From contig NZ_JAFFQR010000079.1 in assembly GCF_020736845.1 (NCBI RefSeq), forward strand, positions 109,824-173,823: DNA of 64,000 bases, read 5' to 3'. Position 1 is the stretch's first letter; each line of letters begins with the position of its first letter. The notes under the pieces are model-generated. The model made no database searches and was not told the DNA's origin. It saw nothing but the letters and a program-made list of their open reading frames with translations. The translations under genes were made by a program, and so were the position numbers. This document shows, in pieces, positions 1-7,123 of this stretch. The DNA is from Paenibacillus farraposensis. Its GTDB lineage: Bacteria > Bacillota > Bacilli > Paenibacillales > Paenibacillaceae.

Positions 1-1
1 G

Positions 2-454
2 TCCGTGAATCGCTTCAATCCGGAAGCCGGATTCCTTCAATCGGAAGAAATAAATATGGGATTGCCTGTCACGGATATCGGCTGGCCGGTGGAATCTCGA
101 GGGCTATATGAGGTGCTGCATTATTTGCAAAAATACGGCAACATCGACATTTACATTACAGAGAATGGGGCATGTATCAACGATGACCTCGTAAACGGCA
201 AGGTTCAGGATGACCGTCGTATTTCGTATATGCGGCAGCACTTGGTACAGGTCCATCGGGCTATTCATGACGGGCTGCATGTCAAAGGATATATGGCATG
301 GTCCCTGATGGACAATTTTGAATGGGCAGAAGGGTACAATATGAGATTTGGCATGATTCATGTCGATTTCCGCACACAGGTCCGTACGCCCAAGGAGAGC
401 TACTATTGGTATCAAAATGTAGTAAATAATAATTGGCTAGAGACCAGACGCTAA
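2..454 (+). CDS. 6-phospho-beta-glucosidase/beta-glucosidase (GH1), C-terminal part
   Basis: This is the 3' end of a glycoside hydrolase family 1 gene cut by the left edge of the window, with 150 codons left. The retained part has the family nucleophile motif ITENG (Glu codon at 161-163) and the C-terminal SLMDNFEW block, which contributes to the sugar-binding pocket. GH1 enzymes hydrolyse beta-linked glucosides or phospho-glucosides by a retaining two-Glu mechanism. The acid/base Glu lies upstream of the window, so plain or phosphorylated substrate cannot be decided. No strong terminator follows. Confidence 0.93.
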   Translation, partial: SVNRFNPEAGFLQSEEINMGLPVTDIGWPVESRGLYEVLHYLQKYGNIDIYITENGACINDDLVNGKVQDDRRISYMRQHLVQVHRAIHDGLHVKGYMAWSLMDNFEWAEGYNMRFGMIHVDFRTQVRTPKESYYWYQNVVNNNWLETRR

Positions 455-594
455 GAAAAACGGCTTTGCAAATGGTGGAGCCGGGCATGCCTTCACTCCC
501 TTTTGTTTGAATAATTAAAACAGGATATGTGCATACTGACAAAAACCTGATGAGGCGTTTGAAACCATTTTTTAGGCCGGGGGGAGTGAAGGAT

Positions 595-843
595 ATGGCT
601 GCGGATTTTAGGAAAACAGGATCAACTGATAACCAGATGAGTCGCGTGGTATCTGTAATTGCATGGATCGCCTGCCTTGCAGGTATTATTCTTATTTTAT
701 TTGATATAGGAAATTTAAGTGATCGCAATATATATTTAATGACAGGTATTGGCTGCGTCGTTGCCGGGATTTTTATTTTTCTCACTGGAAAAGCATTTGT
801 CATTGCCCGTAAGAAGGAAGACCAGGAAAACGGCCGCAGTTAA
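595..843 (+). CDS. Small two-TM membrane protein of unknown function
   Basis: I do not recognise the family. The 82-residue product has a polar N-terminus, two hydrophobic segments at about residues 20-40 and 48-68, and a charged Lys/Glu/Asp tail, as expected of a small integral membrane protein. The ATG at 595 is chosen because a GGGGAG ribosome binding site lies about 10 bases upstream. An in-frame GTG at 586 and upstream codons back to 529 are alternatives without a better site. It sits alone between the GH1 gene and the qox operon. Confidence 0.6.
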   Translation: MAADFRKTGSTDNQMSRVVSVIAWIACLAGIILILFDIGNLSDRNIYLMTGIGCVVAGIFIFLTGKAFVIARKKEDQENGRS

Positions 844-1180
844 TAAAAAAAAATGAAAGAAACTCTCCAATGAAAACAACATCGTGGGTCTTCGATCAGT
901 TGAAACAAAATAACTGTACGGAGCCCCTCTTTTTGCGTTAATATGGCTTTTTTGCGATATAAAATTATTGTTTTTATGTCATCTTTGTAGTAATAAAGAG
1001 TTTTTGATTTTGCAAGAGAAAATTTGTTTTTAGAGAGGTTTTTCACAAAAAACGGACAAATAATCGACAATTCTGTTAACAATAAAAAATATGGCTGCTT
1101 TTCTGCTATCTTATATAGGGGAAACATTACAGGAGTTCGTTAGTATTGAGTAATTTACTATTTAAGGAGAGGGGAACAAC
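844..1180. other. Intergenic region upstream of qoxA, no gene
   Basis: This AT-rich 337-base stretch has no convincing coding frame and should hold the qox promoter. A TCGACA-like hexamer at 1064 and several AT-rich candidate -10 sequences are present, but no pair with good spacing is clear enough to call. The TTTTCACAAAAAA stretch near 1040 vaguely resembles half of a ResD-type site, which is too weak to assign. Confidence 0.5.
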
Positions 1181-2164
1181 ATGAACAAAAAACCAAAAGC
1201 GATTATTGCGATGGTTTTGACCGTGCTCACGGTAGCATTGCTCATTTGGACGTGTTTTTATGCTGGCGGAAAATACGTTGTTTTCGATCCGAAAGGACCC
1301 ATTGGGCAATCCCAAAAAGAGCTGATCATTATTACGACAGCTTTGTCTGCGCTTATAATTGTACCGGTCATGGTTTTGACTTTCTTCATCATTTGGCGCT
1401 ATCGTGACACAGCAACTAACAAAGTGAAGTATCAACCCCATTGGGATGACAGCAAAAAGCTGGAGACCGTATGGTGGGCGATTCCAATCATCGTTATTTG
1501 CATCATTGCGGTGATTACTGCAAGATATACGTATTTGCTGGAGCCTTCCAAGCCGATCGCAAGCACGCAGAAGCCAGTAACCATTCAAGTTACTTCACTC
1601 GATTGGAAATGGCTCTTTATGTATCCGGAGGAAGGCATTGCGACAGTCAATCAAGTTCACATTCCTAAAGGGGTTCCGGTCCGTTTTGAACTGACTGCCG
1701 ATGCTCCGATGAACTCGTTCTGGATTCCGCAACTGGGCGGGCAAATCTACAACATGTCCGGCATGGCTATGAAATTGTACTTGCAGGCTGATCAAGAAGG
1801 AACTTACTTCGGCTCGGGTGCCAACTTTAGCGGTGAGCATTTCGGCAAGATGCGATTTGATGTAGAAGTCCAATCGGATAAAGAGTATAAAAACTGGGTC
1901 GCTGACATCAAGAAGCAGTCTAAACCGCTGACAAAGGACGGCTATCTGGCGCTTGCAAAACCAGGTTTGTCCCATCCTGATGAGTATTCTTCTTTTCCGG
2001 ACGGATTATTTCAGGAAATCGTAACCAAGTACGTAGTAGACGGTGTTTCCAAGCCGCATACAGAACATGGTGAAGGAGCGCCGACTAGAGGTTCTTCCAA
2101 GTCCGGCACAGAAGATAAAGGTGCAATGGACATGAGCCATATGAATATGAGTGGACACAACTAA
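1181..2164 (+). CDS. qoxA: Cytochrome aa3 menaquinol oxidase subunit II
   Basis: Subunit II of the heme-copper terminal oxidase that oxidises menaquinol and pumps protons. The 327-residue protein has an N-terminal hydrophobic segment ending in Cys25 (a possible but non-canonical lipobox), a second TM segment near residues 50-70, a third near 95-115, and an extracytoplasmic cupredoxin domain. The CuA site of cytochrome c oxidases is missing: where two Cys, His and Met are expected, the sequence reads SGANFSGEHFGKM. That supports quinol rather than cytochrome c as donor. The C-terminus carries an unusual His/Met-rich tail (GAMDMSHMNMSGHN). The AAGGAGAGGGG site fits the ATG. It is first of a tight four-gene operon. 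Confidence 0.93.
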   Translation: MNKKPKAIIAMVLTVLTVALLIWTCFYAGGKYVVFDPKGPIGQSQKELIIITTALSALIIVPVMVLTFFIIWRYRDTATNKVKYQPHWDDSKKLETVWWAIPIIVICIIAVITARYTYLLEPSKPIASTQKPVTIQVTSLDWKWLFMYPEEGIATVNQVHIPKGVPVRFELTADAPMNSFWIPQLGGQIYNMSGMAMKLYLQADQEGTYFGSGANFSGEHFGKMRFDVEVQSDKEYKNWVADIKKQSKPLTKDGYLALAKPGLSHPDEYSSFPDGLFQEIVTKYVVDGVSKPHTEHGEGAPTRGSSKSGTEDKGAMDMSHMNMSGHN

Positions 2165-2189
2165 ATGAATATAGGGAAGGAGGCCCCCA

Positions 2190-4166
2190 ATGCTTGACAA
2201 AATAAAAGAGTTTGCATCCACTTTCTTCGTCACTGGAGATCCGATGATTTATGGAGCGGACGTTTCCATCGCTCTTGCGACGATCGGAATCGTGTTTGTG
2301 CTCACTTATTTCAAAAAATGGGGCTGGCTTTGGAAAAACTGGTTGACGACCGTTGACCATAAAAAAGTCGGTATCATGTATATCCTCGCGTCCATTTTGA
2401 TGCTATTCCGTGGAGGCGTAGATGCATTATTGATGCGTATTCAACTTGCTTCACCGAATGTTACACTGCTGCATCCTGAGCATTACAACCAGATCTTTAC
2501 AACACATGGCACGATCATGATCTTGTTTATGGCGATGCCTTTGATGTTTGGTTTGTTTAATATCGCGGTACCGCTTCAAATTGGTGCGCGCGACGTAGCG
2601 TTCCCTTTCCTGAACGCACTGAGCTTCTGGCTTTTCTTTATGGGAGCGATGCTGTTCAACCTGTCCTTCGTTATTGGCGGTTCGCCGGATGCAGGTTGGT
2701 TGAGCTACCCGCCGCTTTCCGAATTGCAATTTAGTCCCGGCGTTGGCGAGAACTTCTATATCTGGGGTATTCAGATTTCCGGTATAGGTTCATTGGCTAC
2801 AGGGATCAACTTTATTGTTACCATTATTAAAATGCGCGCACCTGGTATGACCTGGATGAAAATGCCTGTCTTTACGTGGTCCGTATTTTCATCATGTGTT
2901 ATTATCATTTTCGCGTTCCCGATTCTGACGATCACATTGGCCCTGCTGTTCCTTGACCGCTTCGGAGGAGGGCACTTCTTTACCCTTGACTTAGGCGGCA
3001 ACCCGATGATGTATATCAACCTGATCTGGATGTGGGGTCACCCTGAGGTATACATCGTAGTATTGCCTGCCTTCGGTATTTATTCCGAGGTCATCAGCGT
3101 ATTCTCCAAAAAGAAATTGTTTGGCTACAAATCCATGGTTTACGCCATGTTCATTATTGCAATTTTGTCCTTCTTCACCTGGGCGCATCACTTCTTCACG
3201 ATGGGATCAGGCGCAGATGTGAATGCATTCTTTGCCATTTCGACGATGGTTATCGCAATACCGACAGGGGTTAAGGTATTTAACTGGTTGTTCACGATGT
3301 ATCGGGGTAAAATCGAATTTAAAACCCCGATGATGTGGTCTATTGCTTTTATTCCGAACTTCCTGATTGCAGGTTTGACGGGCGTCATGTTGTCTGTAGC
3401 GCCTGCAGACTTCCAGTTCCATAACAGCTACTTCCTGATCGCTCACTTTCACTCCGCTCTGATTGGCGGTGTAGTGTTCGGTTACCTGGCAGGTCTGTAC
3501 TACTGGTGGCCTAAAATGTTCGGTTTCACGCTGCCAGAAACGCCTGGCAAATGGGCTTTCTGGTTCTGGAACATCGGTTTCTATGTATGTTTCATTCCGC
3601 AATATTCTCTCGGTCTGATGGGGATGACGCGTCGTCTGAGCACTTATGGCTGGGATACTGGCTGGCAGCCGCTTAACTTTGTTTCAACCATTGGAGCCTT
3701 CCTGATGGGAATTGGTTTCTTGTTCCAGGTTCTGCAAATTCTGCTCGGTATCAAAAATTTCCGCAAGCTGAAGGATACAACAGGCGATCCTTGGAATGGG
3801 CATACGCTTGAATGGTCGATTCCTTCACCTGCACCGGAATACAATTTTGCTACTATCCCGCAAGTAGAAGAACGTGACGACTGGTGGGCAGAGAAAGATA
3901 AACGCGCAAAAGGTATTTTCAGAAAGCAACCGCCAATTGAAGCAATTCATATGCCTAAAAATTCGGCGATTCCATTCATTATGTCAGTGTTCTTTTTCAT
4001 CGCAGGTTTCGGGTTCGTATTCGGTTGGTCGTTCTTCTATATTCCAGGGCTGATCGGTGTGGCAATTTGTATGATTTGCCGTTCGTTCTTCTCCTATGAT
4101 GCCGATTACTATATTCCTGCAGATGAAGTGAAACGCACGGAAGCCGCAATAAGGGGGTCTGTATAA
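2190..4166 (+). CDS. qoxB: Cytochrome aa3 menaquinol oxidase subunit I
   Basis: The catalytic subunit carries low-spin heme, high-spin heme and CuB. The 658-residue multi-spanning protein shows TTHGTIMI (heme ligand His), WMWGHPEVY (CuB His plus cross-linked Tyr), the HH pair in the following helix (WAHHFFTMG), and HFHSALIGG with the two late heme ligands. Length matches QoxB/CyoB subunits with extra terminal helices. The AAGGAGG site lies just before the ATG. The stop codon overlaps the qoxC start by one base, which indicates translational coupling. Confidence 0.96.
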   Translation: MLDKIKEFASTFFVTGDPMIYGADVSIALATIGIVFVLTYFKKWGWLWKNWLTTVDHKKVGIMYILASILMLFRGGVDALLMRIQLASPNVTLLHPEHYNQIFTTHGTIMILFMAMPLMFGLFNIAVPLQIGARDVAFPFLNALSFWLFFMGAMLFNLSFVIGGSPDAGWLSYPPLSELQFSPGVGENFYIWGIQISGIGSLATGINFIVTIIKMRAPGMTWMKMPVFTWSVFSSCVIIIFAFPILTITLALLFLDRFGGGHFFTLDLGGNPMMYINLIWMWGHPEVYIVVLPAFGIYSEVISVFSKKKLFGYKSMVYAMFIIAILSFFTWAHHFFTMGSGADVNAFFAISTMVIAIPTGVKVFNWLFTMYRGKIEFKTPMMWSIAFIPNFLIAGLTGVMLSVAPADFQFHNSYFLIAHFHSALIGGVVFGYLAGLYYWWPKMFGFTLPETPGKWAFWFWNIGFYVCFIPQYSLGLMGMTRRLSTYGWDTGWQPLNFVSTIGAFLMGIGFLFQVLQILLGIKNFRKLKDTTGDPWNGHTLEWSIPSPAPEYNFATIPQVEERDDWWAEKDKRAKGIFRKQPPIEAIHMPKNSAIPFIMSVFFFIAGFGFVFGWSFFYIPGLIGVAICMICRSFFSYDADYYIPADEVKRTEAAIRGSV

Positions 4167-4774
4167 TGGCACAAGCTGCAGCACATCACAGCCATGATCA
4201 TGACCACGGGCATCACGATCCGCAAGAATTGAAGATGCTTGGTTTTTGGATCTTCCTTGTAACGGACGTGATCCTGTTCAGTACCTTGTTTGCTACCTTC
4301 GTTGTCCTTCGGAATAACACGGCCGGAGGACCGGGGGGCGCAGAGCTGTTTAACATGACAGGCGTTATTATTGAAACATTCCTCCTGCTCACAAGCAGCT
4401 TTACAAGTGGTCTGGCCGTGTTGGCCATGAACAAAGGAAGCCTGAAGGGATTAATCAGCTGGTTAGTCGTGACAGCGATCCTGGGTCTTGGTTTTATCGG
4501 TTTTGAAGTTTACGAGTTTGTTGAAATGGTACACGAAGGAGCCAATTACGGAACAAGTGCGTTCCTGTCGGCATTCTTCACACTGGTCGGTACACACGGA
4601 CTTCACGTTTCCTTGGGTCTGGTGTGGATGATTGGACTCATGTTCCAGGTGAAAAAGCGTGGGCTTATTCCTGAAACAAAGGGTAAAATCGCCGCTTTGA
4701 GCTTGTACTGGCACTTTTTGGATGCTGTCTGGATTTTCTTGCTGTCCGTTGTTTATTTGATGGGGGTGATGTAG
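4166..4774 (+). CDS. qoxC: Cytochrome aa3 menaquinol oxidase subunit III
   Basis: Subunit III of the heme-copper oxidase stabilises the complex and is not redox active. The 202-residue protein has about five TM helices, with the family segment FVGTHGLHVSLGL-like near residues 140-155 (seen as LVGTHGLHVSLGLVW) and a final LYWHFLDAVWIFL helix. The cytosolic N-terminus is strikingly His-rich (HHSHDHDHGHHD within the first 20 residues), which is not needed for catalysis. The start overlaps the qoxB stop, and the stop abuts the qoxD start. Confidence 0.95.
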   Translation: MAQAAAHHSHDHDHGHHDPQELKMLGFWIFLVTDVILFSTLFATFVVLRNNTAGGPGGAELFNMTGVIIETFLLLTSSFTSGLAVLAMNKGSLKGLISWLVVTAILGLGFIGFEVYEFVEMVHEGANYGTSAFLSAFFTLVGTHGLHVSLGLVWMIGLMFQVKKRGLIPETKGKIAALSLYWHFLDAVWIFLLSVVYLMGVM

Positions 4775-5110
4775 ATGGCACAGCATCAGTCAGGAACAGG
4801 TTCGCATGGTCATGATGATTCTCACGGTTCAGTGAAATCCTATGTTATTGGGTTTATTCTGTCCATCGTACTGACCATCATTCCGCTCGGTGTGGTCATG
4901 AATCATATGTTGAGCCGCACTTCAACCTTGGTCGTTATTTTGGCCACGGCAGTGCTGCAATTTCTGGTTCAGCTTTTCTTCTTCATGCACATCCGTGAGA
5001 ACAATGGTCCACGCTGGAATGTCATGACTTTGATTTTCGGTGTCGTCATCCTGCTGACCGTCGTGGGTGGTTCTGTATGGATTATGGAATACAACATGGT
5101 AGTACATTAA
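4775..5110 (+). CDS. qoxD: Cytochrome aa3 menaquinol oxidase subunit IV
   Basis: Small subunit IV (111 residues, three TM helices) of the quinol oxidase, probably needed for assembly. The segment QFLVQLFFFMHI and the final WIMEYNM region are typical of QoxD/CyoD. The N-terminus is again His-rich (GSHGHDDSHGS). The ATG follows the qoxC stop with no gap. A strong intrinsic terminator follows 30 bases after the stop, closing the operon. Confidence 0.94.
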   Translation: MAQHQSGTGSHGHDDSHGSVKSYVIGFILSIVLTIIPLGVVMNHMLSRTSTLVVILATAVLQFLVQLFFFMHIRENNGPRWNVMTLIFGVVILLTVVGGSVWIMEYNMVVH

Positions 5111-5140
5111 TAAATGGTGTGAGCAACACCGTAGCAAGAG

Positions 5141-5171
5141 AGGAATCGGCTGAATGCCGATTCCTTTTTTT
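5141..5171 (+). terminator. Intrinsic terminator of qoxABCD
   Basis: A perfect 10-bp stem (AGGAATCGGC with GCCGATTCCT), a 5-base loop and seven T residues, 30 bases after qoxD. Confidence 0.9.
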
Positions 5172-5216
5172 GTGCAACTATTTCGAAAACAAAACTGTGG
5201 CTTCTTGAACTCAAGT

Positions 5217-5246
5217 TTGCATATGTGTAAAATGGAATTGTATAAC
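5217..5246 (+). promoter_or_regulatory. Putative sigma-A promoter for the OYE gene
   Basis: TTGCAT (5217-5222), an 18-base spacer and TATAAC (5241-5246), about 45 bases before the start at 5293. Both boxes match four or five of six consensus bases. Confidence 0.55.
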
Positions 5247-5292
5247 AGAAGAGTAAAAACGATAATACTACTGAGACTGGAGGATAAAAGCA

Positions 5293-6414
5293 ATGAATAC
5301 CCAATTATTGTTTAGTTCTTTTCAAGCAGGTAATCTGGCTCTGCCCAATCGGATCGTAATGGCTCCCATGACACGGAATTTTTCACCACAGGGCATCCCG
5401 GGACCTGACGTTGCCGAGTATTATCGTCGCCGTGCGGAAAACTCGGTTGGCTTGATTATTACGGAGGGAACTGCAATTAATCACCCTGCGGCTGTGGAGT
5501 CCACAGGTATTCCCAACTTTTACGGTGATGGATTGAAAGGGTGGGCCAAGGTAGTGGAAGAGGTCCATGCGGCTGGCGGTAAAATTATACCCCAGCTCTG
5601 GCATGTGGGTACTGCCCGCAAAATAGGCGCGGCGAACCAGCCGAATCCTGAGGCGCTGCCTGTTGGTCCGTCCGGGATCTCTCCAGCCGGTGAAAAAGTC
5701 GTTGAGCCGTTGAGCGAGCCCGAGATTGCTGATATTATCGCAGCCTTTGCACAGGCCGCCGCTGATGCCAAGCGGGTAGGTTTTGACGGCATTGAGCTTC
5801 ATGGAGCACATGGCTATTTAATTGATCAGTTTTTCTGGGCCAAAACGAACCAACGTACAGACCAATACGGGGGCGATTTGGTCCAGCGTACCCGGTTTGC
5901 GGTGGAGGTTATCGAGGCTTGCCGTCGTGCAGTAGGGCCTGATTTCCCAATTGTACTGCGGTTTTCCCAGTGGAAAATGTATCACTATGATGAAAAATTG
6001 GCACATACACCGGAGGAGCTTGAACAGTTTCTGGCTCCGTTAGTCAAGGCCGGGGTTGATGTATTTCACTGCTCTAGCCGGCGCTTTTGGGAACCGGAAT
6101 TTGCGGAGTCTGATCTGAATTTGGCGGCCTGGACCAAAAAACTGACAGGCAAACCGGTTATTACGGTAGGCTCCGTTGGCTTAGAGAAGGCTTTTCTGAG
6201 TGAAAGGGAACATAATCACCCTCAGAACGATAGATCCAGTAACGTACAGGCCAGACTGGAACAGCTTGTAGAGCTAGTAGAGCGAGAAGAATTTGATTTG
6301 GTTGCGGTTGGACGGGCTTTATTGGTGGACCCGGCATTTGCAGTGAAACTGCGTGATGGGCGAATAGAGGAAATGGCACCTTACAGTGATGAAGTTTTAA
6401 AAACGCTGAATTAA
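5293..6414 (+). CDS. NADH:flavin oxidoreductase, Old Yellow Enzyme family
   Basis: An FMN-dependent ene-reductase/NAD(P)H:flavin oxidoreductase (COG1902, similar in size to B. subtilis YqiG). The 373-residue TIM barrel shows the FMN-binding start NRIVMAPMTR, the substrate-binding pair in ELHGAHGYLIDQF, the YGG-(x)-RTRF element, and the late phosphate-binding part VGRALLVDP. These enzymes reduce activated C=C bonds, and the physiological substrate is unknown. A GGAGG site 9 bases before the ATG fixes the start. It stands alone between the qox terminator and the arsR-type gene. Confidence 0.9.
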   Translation: MNTQLLFSSFQAGNLALPNRIVMAPMTRNFSPQGIPGPDVAEYYRRRAENSVGLIITEGTAINHPAAVESTGIPNFYGDGLKGWAKVVEEVHAAGGKIIPQLWHVGTARKIGAANQPNPEALPVGPSGISPAGEKVVEPLSEPEIADIIAAFAQAAADAKRVGFDGIELHGAHGYLIDQFFWAKTNQRTDQYGGDLVQRTRFAVEVIEACRRAVGPDFPIVLRFSQWKMYHYDEKLAHTPEELEQFLAPLVKAGVDVFHCSSRRFWEPEFAESDLNLAAWTKKLTGKPVITVGSVGLEKAFLSEREHNHPQNDRSSNVQARLEQLVELVEREEFDLVAVGRALLVDPAFAVKLRDGRIEEMAPYSDEVLKTLN

Positions 6415-6504
6415 GCATGAATCGAGGCAATGTTATAGAGAGCGGATAGCCAGATATACAGATTTGAAAAATGCTTGGTTACAGGACAAGCTGTAATATA
6501 AGCT

Positions 6505-6533
6505 ATTCGTAAATTCTACGAATTTGCTATAAT
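6505..6533 (+). promoter_or_regulatory. Promoter and dyad operator upstream of the ArsR-family gene
   Basis: An inverted repeat ATTCGTA-N5-TACGAAT occupies 6505-6523, in the -35/spacer region of a promoter with a perfect TATAAT at 6528-6533. The position suggests repression, perhaps autoregulation by the ArsR-family protein that starts 36 bases downstream. Confidence 0.6.
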
Positions 6534-6568
6534 AGAAGCATCAAGTCGAAATACACGGGGTGAAAAGG

Positions 6569-6937
6569 ATGAATTCTGAAACGGAAGCTTTGGATTGCGA
6601 GCCGGCTTGTCACGGTTCAGACCAGGAAATGGAGCACATAAAATCTTCCCTTGTCGAGGATTCCATCGCATACAAAATGTCGGAGTTGTTCAAAGCGCTG
6701 GGCGATCCGACACGGATCAAGCTTATATACGCACTGGCTCAAAAAGAACTGTGCGTTCATGATCTGACTCAGGTGTTGAACATGGGGCAATCTGCGGTAT
6801 CCCACCAGCTTCGCTATTTGCGCAACTTGCGTATTGTCAAACGGCGCAAGGAAGGCAAGACGGTGTTTTATTCGCTGGATGATAACCATGTGGAGCAGAT
6901 TTTTTTGCAAACCCACCAGCACATTTCACATCAATAG
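6569..6937 (+). CDS. ArsR/SmtB-family metal-sensing repressor
   Basis: A 122-residue winged-helix repressor. It shows the family pattern MSELFKALGDPTRIKLIYAL, the recognition helix region MGQSAVSHQLRYLR and the wing RRKEGKTVFYSL. An N-terminal Cys (CEPACHGS), ELCVHD and the C-terminal DNHVEQIF...HQHISH His cluster could bind metal. The last resembles the alpha-5 site of CzrA/SmtB zinc sensors, and ELCVHD resembles the alpha-3 Cys site of CadC/CmtR. ATG 6569 is preferred over GTG 6560 because GGGGTG is then correctly spaced. The adjacent efflux ATPase and its dyad suggest a Zn/Cd/Pb-responsive repressor. Confidence 0.88.
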   Translation: MNSETEALDCEPACHGSDQEMEHIKSSLVEDSIAYKMSELFKALGDPTRIKLIYALAQKELCVHDLTQVLNMGQSAVSHQLRYLRNLRIVKRRKEGKTVFYSLDDNHVEQIFLQTHQHISHQ

Positions 6938-7079
6938 TTTTTTGGCTATACGTCAGTAGGGCGCCAAGGAATTGGCGCTCTTTTGGTGTATGTCCGGTAA
7001 ATTTGATTTTTTTTATGAACATGGGCTATTATCATTGACTTATGCTGTTGCTTCTGAATATAATGGGCTTAACAAATAA

Positions 7080-7101
7080 TATATGAACAAGTGCTCATAT
7101 A
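7080..7101 (+). promoter_or_regulatory. ArsR/SmtB-type operator upstream of the Zn/Cd ATPase
   Basis: The outer arms TATATGA and TCATATA form a 22-base imperfect palindrome (7080-7101), followed by a GGAGG site and the ATPase start at 7124. The TGAaCA..TG.TCA layout resembles the dyads bound by CadC/CzrA/SmtB repressors. Confidence 0.7.
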
Positions 7102-7123
7102 TAGTAATTGGAGGCCACGAAAT

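Noticed and set aside
1181..5110. Cytochrome c oxidase (cta/cox) identity for the aa3 operon
   Set aside because: Subunit II lacks the Cys/His/Met ligands of the CuA centre and has no cytochrome c domain, so a quinol oxidase fits better.
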